This document shows positions 44,119-52,534 of a stretch of 64,000 nt of DNA, one piece after another. Below the pieces are notes generated by a model that saw nothing but the letters and a program-made list of their open reading frames with translations, was not told the origin of the DNA and did not search any database. Each line of letters starts with the position of its first letter. The first letter of the stretch is position 1. Made by a program: the position numbers and the translations under genes. Source of the stretch: Streptomyces sp. (GTDB taxonomy: Bacteria > Actinomycetota > Actinomycetes > Streptomycetales > Streptomycetaceae); the NCBI GenBank assembly GCA_013362785.1, contig JABFVM010000035.1, positions 102,485-166,484 on the forward strand, given 5' to 3'.

Positions 44119-45972
44119 TCAGTGCACGACGCTCCGTGGCTCCTCCGGGCGCAGTCGGGGGCGGCCCGCCAGGCTGGTCCACAGGTGCGGGGCGACGTCG
44201 TCCTCGGGGAGCTGGGCGATCATGTAGCGGACGCAGCGCTCGATCTTGACCCGCCACAGGCGGGCGGCCTCGTTTCCGTCGGCGTCACGCAGGGCGTCGA
44301 AGACGACGGTGTCCTCGTTGAGGATCGTGTCGAACGCCTGGCTGTAGTCCATGTCCAGCAGGGCGACGAACATCCGCAGCCGGGCCGTGAGGCGTTCGAA
44401 GGTGCCGGCGGCCTGCGGAAGGTCCGCGGTGCGGGCGAGCGCGTCCTGGAACCTGAGGTCGACCTCACGGATACGGGCGTGGTCCTTGTCCCGGGCCGCG
44501 GTGCGGACCTCCGCCAACGCCGCGGCGGCCGGGGCGAGTTGCTCCGGGCCGAGCATGGCGATGCGGCGGATGAGCAGTGCGCCGAGGCTGGCGCGCAGGG
44601 CGTAGAGGTCGAGGACGTCCTTCGCCGTGAGGGTGGGGACGGCGGTGGCGCCGCCCGGAAGCGGTTCGAGCATGCCCTCCTCGGCCAACGCCCGCAGCCC
44701 TGCCCGCACGACCCTGCGGGAGAGACCCAGCCGCGCCGCGAGCGGCGCCTCCCGGACCCGGTCACCCGGCCGGTGCCCGTCGGCGAGGACGGTTTCCCGC
44801 AGCAGGCCGACCACGGGGTCGGTGGTGACGGGGGCGCCGGGCGCCTCGTCGTCGGATGTGACCTGGGGCGCCGCGGCGACGGCGGGCTGACCGAGTGTGT
44901 GCAGTTCCGGGGCGTTCGAGTCGTTGACGGGGCCGCAGATGGCGGGGGCGTCGTACGACGGGCGGGGCGGGGCGACCCGGGTGAAGGGGGGCGTGGAGGG
45001 CGTCCAGGTGGTGGACCAGGTGAGCAGCCCGTCGCGGAGCCGGTGCGGGTCGGGCGCGGACTCCTGGCCCGGCTGCTCCTGCGGTGTGAGGAGACGCCGG
45101 GTCTCGTCGGTCCATGCCTCGGGGCCGGGTGCCCGGTGCCAGCGCAGGCGTGGGGGTGCGGCCGGGTCGTGCTGGTCGAGGGCGTCGTACGTCTCCGGCG
45201 GCAGGCCGTGCGCGAGCAGGTGCACGGTCTCCCCCGGGCCCGCCGCCGACCTGGACTGGTCGAGGAAGGCGCGCAGGGCGGGCTGGTCGGTCCAGGGCGC
45301 CTCCGTCGGGGGCCGCTCGCCCCGGAGTGCCGCGAAGGCGCAGGCCACGGCCAGTACGTGCGGCACCTCCCGGTCCTGGCCGAAGAGCCGGTCTACGACG
45401 GTCGCGGCGGCGGGGCGTACGGCCGGGCGCCGTCCCGTCCGGGCCGTCACGGCGAGCACGCACACCGGAGGGGCGATGAACAGGCCGACGACCTCCTCGA
45501 CCTGGTCCGGCAGGGACCAGGCCCTGCGCTGCCCGTCCACGCCGCGCGCGCCCGGCTGGACGCGGTAGATGCGCCAGATCCGGCTCACCGTGCTCTGGCT
45601 CAGGCCGGTTTCGGCGGCCATCGAACGGGTCGACCAGGCCTGCCTCGCGCCGCGCGGCGGTGGGGTGAGCGTGCGGACCAGGACGTGCGCGACGGTGTCG
45701 TCGTCGGCGGTGGGAGGCCGGCCCGGGCGGGTCTGCTCGTCCAGGCCGTCCAGCCGTTCGGCGAGGAAGCGGGCGCGCCATTTGGCGACCATGTCCCGGG
45801 AGATGCCGAGCCCCTCGGCCACGGCGGTGTTGGTGGGCTCCTTCTCGCAGGCCAGGACGATCTGGGCGCGCAGGGCCCGGCCCTGTGAGCAGGTGCGGCT
45901 GCGGGTCCACGAACGCAGTGTGGCCCGCTCGTCCTCGGTGAGGACGACGGTGTCGCGGGGTCGGCCGGCCAT
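44119..45972 (-). CDS. Fusion regulator: IS630 transposase-type HTH, degenerate DDE, GntR/FCD
   Basis: A 617-residue protein from ATG 45972. Residues about 10-83 match the first IS630 HTH (SRTCSQGRALRAQIVLACEK, then GISRDMVAKWRARFLAERLD). Residues about 90-145 match its second HTH (WSTRSMAAETGLSQSTVSRI). At about 150-235 traces of the DDE fold remain (DQVEEVVGLFIAPP) but the catalytic CVDEKSQ-like stretch reads AVTARTG. A Pro-rich linker follows. Residues 387-450 form a GntR wHTH (GLSRRVVRAGLRALAEEGML) and about 450-600 an FCD-like domain lacking the usual metal histidines. It is divergent from the MFS gene of an amine cluster, suggesting a regulator. Confidence 0.8.
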   Translation of the reverse strand: MAGRPRDTVVLTEDERATLRSWTRSRTCSQGRALRAQIVLACEKEPTNTAVAEGLGISRDMVAKWRARFLAERLDGLDEQTRPGRPPTADDDTVAHVLVRTLTPPPRGARQAWSTRSMAAETGLSQSTVSRIWRIYRVQPGARGVDGQRRAWSLPDQVEEVVGLFIAPPVCVLAVTARTGRRPAVRPAAATVVDRLFGQDREVPHVLAVACAFAALRGERPPTEAPWTDQPALRAFLDQSRSAAGPGETVHLLAHGLPPETYDALDQHDPAAPPRLRWHRAPGPEAWTDETRRLLTPQEQPGQESAPDPHRLRDGLLTWSTTWTPSTPPFTRVAPPRPSYDAPAICGPVNDSNAPELHTLGQPAVAAAPQVTSDDEAPGAPVTTDPVVGLLRETVLADGHRPGDRVREAPLAARLGLSRRVVRAGLRALAEEGMLEPLPGGATAVPTLTAKDVLDLYALRASLGALLIRRIAMLGPEQLAPAAAALAEVRTAARDKDHARIREVDLRFQDALARTADLPQAAGTFERLTARLRMFVALLDMDYSQAFDTILNEDTVVFDALRDADGNEAARLWRVKIERCVRYMIAQLPEDDVAPHLWTSLAGRPRLRPEEPRSVVH

Positions 45973-46247
45973 GGCGGCAACCGTAGCCGAACTTCTGACT
46001 CAGCTGCACCCGGGCGGCCGGTGGGACGGCCGGGGCATTGTTGGCCGCTCCCTGCCTTCACATACTTCGTTGCCATCCGGCGGCCACGCTGCCGGCGTCC
46101 CCGAGAAACCGCGAGTTCGCCTCGATCAGCGAGCCCGGGCCGCCCCCCACCGGGGAGCTCTCGCGACATCGAATCCGCACCTCGACCCCGACTGGCCTGG
46201 ACCTACCCTCACAGGGGCAAGTCCGGGATCCGCTCCCGGAGGCTGTG
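45973..46247. promoter_or_regulatory. Divergent intergenic region with a leader hairpin
   Basis: 275 bp between the fusion regulator and the MFS gene. TCCGGGA (46222-46228) and TCCCGGA (46234-46240) form a 7-bp stem that partly covers the ribosome site GGAGG. No clear repeated operator was found. Confidence 0.4.
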
Positions 46248-47627
46248 ATGACCGTAAACGCAGGAAACAGACTGGATGACGCGCCCCTGTCGCGCTTCCA
46301 CAAGAAACTGGCGCTGTACTCCTCCGGGGGCCCGTTCCTCGACGGCTACGTGCTGAGCATCATCGGCGTCGCCATGGTGCAGATCTCGCCGCAGCTGGAG
46401 CTGTCCGACTCCGCCGAGGGCCTGATCGGCGCGTCCGCGCTCATCGGTATCTTCCTCGGCGCGTTCGTGGGCGGCTGGCTGACCGACAAGTTCGGCCGGC
46501 AGTTGCTCTACACCATCGACCTGATCGCCATCATCGTCTGCTCGGTCGCCCAGTTCTGGGCCACCGATCCGGTCTGGCTGTTCGTCCTGCGGCTGCTGAT
46601 CGGCGCGGCGGTCGGCGCGGACTATCCCATCGCCACCTCGCTGCTGGCCGAGTTCACGCCGCGCCGGTACCGGGGGCCGCTGCTGGGCGGCCTGGTCGTG
46701 ATGTGGTTCGTGGGCGCCGCCGTGGCGTACATCGTCGGCGAGATCATGCTGTCGTCGCTCGGTGACGACGCCTGGCGATGGATGCTCGCGAGTGCCACGC
46801 TGCCCGCCACGATCATCGTGCTGCTGCGCCACGGCACGCCCGAGTCCCCGCGCTGGCTGGCCAACAAGGGCCGCACCGAAGAGGCCGACGCCGTCCTGCA
46901 GAAGGTCTACGGCCCCGACGTGACGGTCGCCGACATGCCGGACGAGGCGGAGGAGCGCGAGAACGTCGACATCAAGGCGATCCTGCGGTCCGGCTACGGC
47001 GGCCGGATGCTCTACATCACCGTCTTCTGGACCTGTTCGATCGTGCCGCTCTTCGCCATCTACGCCTTCGGCCCGAAGATCCTGGACGCGCTGAAGCTGG
47101 AGGGCGGCCTGGCCAACATAGGCGAGGCCATGATCACGGTGATGTTCCTCATCGGCTGTGTGGTCGCCCTGCTCGGCGTGAACAAGATGGGCCGACGCCC
47201 GCTGGTCATCCACAGCTTCCTCTGGTCGGGCCTCGCCCTGCTGCTGCTCGGCATCTTCCCGGACGCCCCCTCGGGCGTGATCATGACCCTGTTCGCCCTG
47301 TACGCGGTCATCATCGGCGGCACCCAGATCCTCCAGTGGATCTACCCGAACGAGCTGTTCCCGACCGAGGTACGCGGCTCCGCCGTGGGCCTGGCCTCCT
47401 CGGCCAGCCGGATCGGCGCCGCCGTCGGCACCTACCTCGTCCCGATGGCGCTGACCGGCTGGGGCGTCGGCGGCACCATGCTCGCGGCCGCCGCCATCAG
47501 CCTCCTCGGCGCCGTCGTCTCCGTCTTCTGGGCGCCCGAGACCCGCGGCATGGCCCTGCACGAGGCCGCGGCGCTCAATCCCCGGGCCGCACGGGGCGCG
47601 CCGACCGGCCGCACCGCGAGCGTCTGA
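46248..47627 (+). CDS. MFS transporter, sugar-porter type
   Basis: A 459-residue 12-segment transporter from ATG 46248, preceded by GGAGG. It keeps family signatures: GGPFLDGYVLSIIGVAMVQI, GGWLTDKFGRQLLYTIDLIA (the D-x-x-G-R-R/Q loop), PESPRWLANKGR and, in the second half, NKMGRRPLVIHS and PNELFPTEVRGSAVG. This is the general-substrate/sugar-porter branch, also used for aromatic acids and amines. It opens the catabolic cluster and a hairpin follows it. Confidence 0.85.
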   Translation: MTVNAGNRLDDAPLSRFHKKLALYSSGGPFLDGYVLSIIGVAMVQISPQLELSDSAEGLIGASALIGIFLGAFVGGWLTDKFGRQLLYTIDLIAIIVCSVAQFWATDPVWLFVLRLLIGAAVGADYPIATSLLAEFTPRRYRGPLLGGLVVMWFVGAAVAYIVGEIMLSSLGDDAWRWMLASATLPATIIVLLRHGTPESPRWLANKGRTEEADAVLQKVYGPDVTVADMPDEAEERENVDIKAILRSGYGGRMLYITVFWTCSIVPLFAIYAFGPKILDALKLEGGLANIGEAMITVMFLIGCVVALLGVNKMGRRPLVIHSFLWSGLALLLLGIFPDAPSGVIMTLFALYAVIIGGTQILQWIYPNELFPTEVRGSAVGLASSASRIGAAVGTYLVPMALTGWGVGGTMLAAAAISLLGAVVSVFWAPETRGMALHEAAALNPRAARGAPTGRTASV

Positions 47628-47632
47628 CCTCC

Positions 47633-47667
47633 GCCGGGGCCCCCACCATCCCGGCGGGGGCCCTGGC
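47633..47667 (+). terminator. Terminator hairpin after the MFS gene
   Basis: GCCGGGGCCCCC (47633-47644) pairs with GGGGGCCCTGGC (47656-47667) at 11 of 12 positions. It starts 6 bp after the MFS stop. GC-rich, no U-tract. Confidence 0.65.
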
Positions 47668-47794
47668 CGCGGCACCGACCGCCGCCCGTATCGGCGGCCA
47701 TGGCTGCCGTATCGGCAGAAACACACAGCACACCGCTCGGCGCGGCCCCACGCGCAACCGAGCGTTTCACCCGTGAATCCGCAGGAGGGCACCG

Positions 47795-49183
47795 ATGAAA
47801 GACGTAGTGATCGTGGGAGGCGGCATCGCGGGACTTTCCGCGGGCTGGCGACTGCGGCACTGGGACACGCTCCTGCTGGAGTCCGAGGAACGGGTCGGCG
47901 GCCGCATCCGGTCGGAGCGCCGGGGCCCGTACTGGCTCAACTGGGGCGGGCACGTCTACGCGGGCGGGAACTCGGCGACGTCGTGGCTGCTGAACAGCAC
48001 CGGTGTCGACTCGGTGCCGGTGCCCGGCTCGCTGGCCGGGCTGTCGATGAACGGCAAGCTGCTGCTCAAGGGCCGCGTGGAGACGTACCCGTTCCGCATC
48101 CCGATGCCGATGTCGGCGCGCGTCGGCATGGTCAGGGCCGGGGCGAAGGTCGCGGTGCAGGTGGCCCGGTACGCCCGGATCGTGCAGCGGCGCAAGGGCG
48201 AGTCCGAGGCCCAACGCCAGCTGCGGATCTACGAGTTCATGAACGACCGTTCCTTCAAGGACTTCATCGGCGATCTGCCCGAGGACGCCGAGGCGCTGTT
48301 CAAGCCCACGGTGACCCGTTCCGCCGCCGACATCGACCAACTCTCCGCGGGGGCCGGCGTCGGCTACTTCAGCCTGGTGTGGAACATCGGAGCCGGACTC
48401 TCGCAGAGCATCCTCGGCGGCCCCTCCACCCTCACCGAGTCCATCGCCGCGGCCCTGTCCGACCGGGTGCGGCTCAACGCGACCGTGGACGAGATCGTCC
48501 AGAAGAAGAGCTCGGTCGTCGTCCGTTACCGGCAGGACGGAGTCGAGCAGGAGGTCGAGGCGCGCTACGTCGTCCTGGCCACGCCGGCCACCGTCAGCCA
48601 CCGCGTCGCGGTCGACCTGGACCGTGACGTCCGCGAGGCCCTGTCGAAGATCGTCTACGGCCCCTATGTGAGCGCGGCGTTCCTCAGCGACGAGACCGGG
48701 CGCCGGGTCTGGGACGACGCCTACGGCATCGCCACGCCGAAGCGGTCCTTCAACGTCGCGCTGAACATGTCGAACGTCGTGCACGGCTACGAGCGGGAAC
48801 GGCGACCCGGCAGCAGCATCATGACCTTCTCACCGGGCAGTCTGGCGCGCGACCTGCTGGAGCACGACGACGACAAGATCCGCCGGATCTACCTGGACGA
48901 CCTGGACCAGGTCCTGCCCGGCTTCCCCGACCATGTCGTGGAGGCCGAGGTGCAGCGCTGGCCCACGGGTGCGCCGTACTGCTTCCCCGGCCGCGGCAGG
49001 CTCCAGCAGACCCTGACCCGGCGCAGCGGCCGGGTCCTCCTGGCCGGTGACTACCTCGGCACCCTCTACACCGAGACCGCGATCCAGACCGGTCTGTCCG
49101 CCGCGCACGAGGCGCGGAGTCTGCTGGCCACCGACCGGCAGACCGCGCGGCACGGCCTGACACCGGCGCCCGTCGCCCCGTAA
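47795..49183 (+). CDS. FAD-dependent amine oxidase/NAD(P)-binding Rossmann protein
   Basis: A 462-residue flavoprotein from ATG 47795, with CAGGAGG upstream. It begins KDVVIVGGGIAGLSAGWRLR and continues LLESEERVGGRIRSERRGPY, the GG-doublet of the amine oxidase/protoporphyrinogen oxidase superfamily. The FAD-closing motif reads GRVLLAGDYLGTLYTETAIQ. It could oxidise a primary or secondary amine to an aldehyde, which the aldehyde dehydrogenase at 50442 would convert to an acid. The substrate is not shown by sequence. Confidence 0.8.
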   Translation: MKDVVIVGGGIAGLSAGWRLRHWDTLLLESEERVGGRIRSERRGPYWLNWGGHVYAGGNSATSWLLNSTGVDSVPVPGSLAGLSMNGKLLLKGRVETYPFRIPMPMSARVGMVRAGAKVAVQVARYARIVQRRKGESEAQRQLRIYEFMNDRSFKDFIGDLPEDAEALFKPTVTRSAADIDQLSAGAGVGYFSLVWNIGAGLSQSILGGPSTLTESIAAALSDRVRLNATVDEIVQKKSSVVVRYRQDGVEQEVEARYVVLATPATVSHRVAVDLDRDVREALSKIVYGPYVSAAFLSDETGRRVWDDAYGIATPKRSFNVALNMSNVVHGYERERRPGSSIMTFSPGSLARDLLEHDDDKIRRIYLDDLDQVLPGFPDHVVEAEVQRWPTGAPYCFPGRGRLQQTLTRRSGRVLLAGDYLGTLYTETAIQTGLSAAHEARSLLATDRQTARHGLTPAPVAP

Positions 49184-49203
49184 ATCCACGCCCCTGTTCG
49201 TAC

Positions 49204-49257
49204 TTCGCAGTCTCACCTGATTTCGCAGTCTCATCTGATTTCGCAGTTTCACCTGAG
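49204..49257. repeat. 18-bp tandem repeat, three units, in the dapA-like leader
   Basis: TTCGCAGTCTCACCTGAT is repeated three times with single-base changes (49204, 49222, 49240). The array ends at the GGAG ribosome site of the gene starting at 49269. Confidence 0.85.
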
Positions 49258-49268
49258 GAGATTCAACA

Positions 49269-50153
49269 ATGTCGGCACAGCTGAGCGGCGTCCTGACCGC
49301 CCTCGCCACCCCGTTCGCCCCGGACGGGGAGATCGACGAGAAGACACTGCGCCGCCTGGTCGACCGCAGCATCGACGGCGGCGTGGACGGCGTCGTCGCC
49401 TGTGGATCCACGGGTGAGTTCGCGGCGATGAGCGCGGCGGAACGGCGCCATCTGATCGAGACCGTCATCGACCAGACGGCCGGACGAGTCCCGGTCGTCG
49501 CACAGACCGGTGCGCTCAGCACCAGGGAAGCGGTCGAGCTGTCCCGGCACGCGCAGGCCGCCGGAGCCTCCGTACTGATGGTGGTCGCCCCGTACTACGA
49601 GCCGCTCACACTCGACGAGACGCTGCGCTATCTGCGTACGGTCGCCGATGCCGTGGACCTCCCGGTCATGCTCTACAACCTGCCTGGCGCAACCGGCGTC
49701 AACCTCTCCGCGGACACCGTCGGGCAACTCGCCCGCGAGGTGGAGAACATCCAGTACATCAAGGACACCAGCGCCGACATGGCGCAGGCCGGGCAGCTGA
49801 TCCACCGTCACGGCGACGTCATCTCCACCTTCATCGGCTGGGACAGCCTGCTCCTCCAGGCGATCTCCGAGGGCGCCGCCGGTGTCATGGCCGGGACCGC
49901 GAACGTGATGCCGGCCGAACTGGTCTCCATCCACCGTGCGTTGCGCGCCGGCGACCTCGCCCGTGCACAGGCCGAGTGGGCGCGGATCTACCCCCTCATG
50001 GACGCGATCATGTCCGCGCCGTTCATTCCGGCGGTCAAGGCCGCTCTGGACGCGGCCGGATTCCCCGTCGGCGGCCCCCGTGAGCCACTGCTCGGCCTCG
50101 ACGCCGCCACGACGGCCAGGATCTCCGACCTGGTCCGCGCCCTGCGTCCGTAG
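49269..50153 (+). CDS. Dihydrodipicolinate synthase-family lyase/aldolase
   Basis: A 294-residue TIM-barrel enzyme from ATG 49269. It shows VACGSTGEFAAMSAAERRHL, the Tyr in VMLYNLPGATGVNLS and the Schiff-base Lys in NIQYIKDTSADM. The family includes DapA, N-acetylneuraminate lyase, and deaminases or dehydratases of sugar and hydroxyproline catabolism. In this setting, between an amine oxidase and an aldehyde dehydrogenase, a catabolic lyase is more likely than lysine synthesis. Confidence 0.85.
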   Translation: MSAQLSGVLTALATPFAPDGEIDEKTLRRLVDRSIDGGVDGVVACGSTGEFAAMSAAERRHLIETVIDQTAGRVPVVAQTGALSTREAVELSRHAQAAGASVLMVVAPYYEPLTLDETLRYLRTVADAVDLPVMLYNLPGATGVNLSADTVGQLAREVENIQYIKDTSADMAQAGQLIHRHGDVISTFIGWDSLLLQAISEGAAGVMAGTANVMPAELVSIHRALRAGDLARAQAEWARIYPLMDAIMSAPFIPAVKAALDAAGFPVGGPREPLLGLDAATTARISDLVRALRP

Positions 50154-50193
50154 GGCGACAAGACGGACATCGCCGTGTGCGCCGCCGGGTTCG

Positions 50194-50224
50194 CCCAACT
50201 GCTCGCTTGCATAGGCGAGTTGGG
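50194..50224 (+). terminator. Hairpin after the dapA-like gene
   Basis: CCCAACT with CTCGC on the left pairs with GGCGAGTTGGG on the right, with a one-base bulge. It lies 41 bp after the stop. A direct repeat TTGGGTGAC follows it twice. The remaining 200 bp to the next gene show nothing else. Confidence 0.5.
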
Positions 50225-50441
50225 TGACGACCGAATTGGGTGACCCGGTACGACCGTCATCGCCGTCGGATCCCTCGCCCGGCACCGCCGCGAGACCGGC
50301 GGCGCCGAAGCCCCCCACGCCACGCCACGCCAGTCGCCGTGTCGACGGCGCACGGCACCGGCCGCCGTATCGACCTGTCGGCCGCCTCCCGACCACCGGC
50401 CTCCTACTCCCCTCCCCCGACCACTCAAGGAGCCACTGATC

Positions 50442-51953
50442 ATGACCACTGCCGCCGGCCTCACGACGGCCACCGTTCGCCGCGCAGCCGATGCACCGCC
50501 CCTGATCACCGAGGCCGACCTTCCCGCGGCCCGGCACTTCATCGACGGGAAATTCCCGGACGGGGCGCCCGAGCGCGTCATCGACGTGGTCGACCCGAGC
50601 ACGGAGGGCGTCATCGCCCGGATCCCCGAGGGCACTGTCGAGGACATCGACCGAGCGGTCGCGGCCGCGGTGGCGGCCAAGGACCCGTGGGCACGGCGGG
50701 TCCCCAAGGAGCGCTCGGAGGTGCTGCACGCCATCGCGGACCGCGTGGCCGAGAACGCCGAGCTCCTCGCCAGGCTGGAGTCGGCGAACACGGGCAAGCC
50801 GCTCGCCGTGTCGCGGGACGACATCGGCATGACCGTCGACACCTTCCGCTTCATGGCCGGCGCGGTGCGCGCGACCACCTCCATGGCTGCCGGCGACTAC
50901 GCCGAGAACCATCTGTCGGTCATGCTGCGCGAACCGCTCGGCGTGATCGGCGTGATCACACCCTGGAACTACCCCCTGCTCATGGCGGCCTGGAAGATCG
51001 CCCCGATCCTCGCCGCCGGCAACACCCTGGTCCTCAAGCCGTCCGAGCAGACCCCACTGACCACCCTGAAGTTCGCCGAACTCGTCGCCGACCTGCTGCC
51101 GCCCGGCGTGCTGAACGTGGTGAACGGGTACGGCGCGGTCGCCGGCGCCCGGCTCGCCGAGCACCCGGACGTGAACATGATCGCCCTGACCGGTTCGGTC
51201 GCCAGCGGCCGTGCCGTCGCCCGGGCCGCCGCCGACACCCTCAAGCGGGTGCACCTCGAACTCGGCGGCAAGGCCCCGGTCGTGGTCCTCCCGGACGCCG
51301 ACCTCGCGGCGGCCGCGTCGGGGTTGCGCGTGGCCGGCTTCTGGAACTCGGGGCAGGAGTGCGGGGCGGCCTGTCGTGTGCTCGTCCACGAGTCGGTCGC
51401 GGAGGAGTTCGTTGAGCAACTCGTTGACGAGGTACGTCAGTTGACCGTCGGTGAGCCTCGCGCCGGGGAGGACGTCGACGTCGGGCCCATGGTCTCCAAG
51501 GCCCACTTCGAGCGGGTCACGGGGTACCTGGAGCGGGCGAAGAGCGAAGGCGTCCGGGTGGCGGTGGGAGGCGGGGCGCTCGACGGGCCCGGCTATTTCG
51601 TGGCCCCGACGGTGCTGGTCGACGTGCCCGAAGGGGCCGAGGTCGCCCGCGAGGAGATCTTCGGCCCGGTCGTCACGGTCGAGACCTTCGCCGACGAGGA
51701 CGAGGCCGTACGGCGCGCCAATGACGTACCCCTCGGTCTGTCGGCCTCGGTGTGGACCGAGAACGCACGCCGCAGCCACGACATCGCCGCGCGCCTCGAC
51801 TTCGGGACCGTCTGGGTCAACTCCCATCTCGTGCTGGCGAGCGAGGTCCCCTGGGGCGGTTTCAAGGGCTCCGGCTACGGCCGGGACCTGTCGATCTACG
51901 CGCTGGACGACTACTCGCGCTCCAAGCACGTGATGCACAACCACGGGCGCTGA
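50442..51953 (+). CDS. Aldehyde dehydrogenase (betaine/aminobutyraldehyde type)
   Basis: A 503-residue NAD(P)-dependent enzyme from ATG 50442, with AAGGAG upstream. It reads LGVIGVITPWNYPLLMAAWK, LALTGSVASGR-type MIALTGSVASGRAVARA, the catalytic Glu in HLELGGKAPVVV, and the catalytic Cys in NSGQECGAACRV. It is near the gamma-aminobutyraldehyde/betaine aldehyde dehydrogenase branch. It probably oxidises the aldehyde made by the amine oxidase at 47795. Confidence 0.9.
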   Translation: MTTAAGLTTATVRRAADAPPLITEADLPAARHFIDGKFPDGAPERVIDVVDPSTEGVIARIPEGTVEDIDRAVAAAVAAKDPWARRVPKERSEVLHAIADRVAENAELLARLESANTGKPLAVSRDDIGMTVDTFRFMAGAVRATTSMAAGDYAENHLSVMLREPLGVIGVITPWNYPLLMAAWKIAPILAAGNTLVLKPSEQTPLTTLKFAELVADLLPPGVLNVVNGYGAVAGARLAEHPDVNMIALTGSVASGRAVARAAADTLKRVHLELGGKAPVVVLPDADLAAAASGLRVAGFWNSGQECGAACRVLVHESVAEEFVEQLVDEVRQLTVGEPRAGEDVDVGPMVSKAHFERVTGYLERAKSEGVRVAVGGGALDGPGYFVAPTVLVDVPEGAEVAREEIFGPVVTVETFADEDEAVRRANDVPLGLSASVWTENARRSHDIAARLDFGTVWVNSHLVLASEVPWGGFKGSGYGRDLSIYALDDYSRSKHVMHNHGR

Positions 51954-52143
51954 TCCCGCCCCACCCCCGTCGTGGCCGTCCACCAACCTGAGGTTGTACG
52001 ACTTTTCCCCCAACCGCTGAGGACCCGGTGCGGGTGGCTCCATGTGCGCCGTCTATTCGAGTGCTTGTCTGCACGTCACCGCTTCTCGCCCGTGGGTGGG
52101 CGGCATACCTCTGGCGACCACACACCTACCGAAGGAGACGCTC

Positions 52144-52410
52144 ATGCGTGCACCTTTCGCCCTGGCCGCCCTCGCTCTCGCCGGGACGGCTCTGCTCGGG
52201 GGCCCGGGCCAGGCCTTCGCCGACGACGACATGGGTAACGGGGCGACCGATTTCGGGAACAACGCTCCGGCCACCCCCAACTTCGGCCAGGGCGCGTCCG
52301 GTTCCGACCCGATGGCGTCCGGCTCCAACCAGAGCACCCCCGGTTCCGAGCAGGGCACGCCCAGCTTCGGCGACGTCGGCTCCGTCTTCGACCCGACCAG
52401 CGCCGGCTGA
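52144..52410 (+). CDS. Small secreted Gly/Ser/Asn-rich protein
   Basis: An 88-residue protein from ATG 52144, with AAGGAG upstream. The signal peptide MRAPFALAALALAGTALLGG ends near QAFA-DD. The mature part is low-complexity with repeated NFGQGASGSDP-like and PGSEQGTPSFGD units and no Cys. It may be a cell-surface or matrix peptide. No family recognised. A hairpin follows. Confidence 0.65.
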   Translation: MRAPFALAALALAGTALLGGPGQAFADDDMGNGATDFGNNAPATPNFGQGASGSDPMASGSNQSTPGSEQGTPSFGDVGSVFDPTSAG

Positions 52411-52437
52411 CGACTGCTCCGCGCTTTCATCCCCTGC

Positions 52438-52466
52438 CCCCGCACCGGGACGCTGTCGGTGCGGGG
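52438..52466 (+). terminator. Terminator hairpin
   Basis: CCCCGCACCG (52438-52447) and CGGTGCGGGG (52457-52466) are perfect complements with a 9-base loop, 27 bp after the small secreted gene and between convergent genes. Confidence 0.75.
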
Positions 52467-52534
52467 CGCGGGGCTTTCCCATGCGCCGAGCGCGCCCCCG
52501 TACAGAGGGCGTACCCGACGAACCCCCGTACAGC

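Noticed and set aside
49263..52043. 926-residue minus-strand frame
   Set aside because: Antisense to the dapA-like and aldehyde dehydrogenase genes, which have full catalytic motifs.
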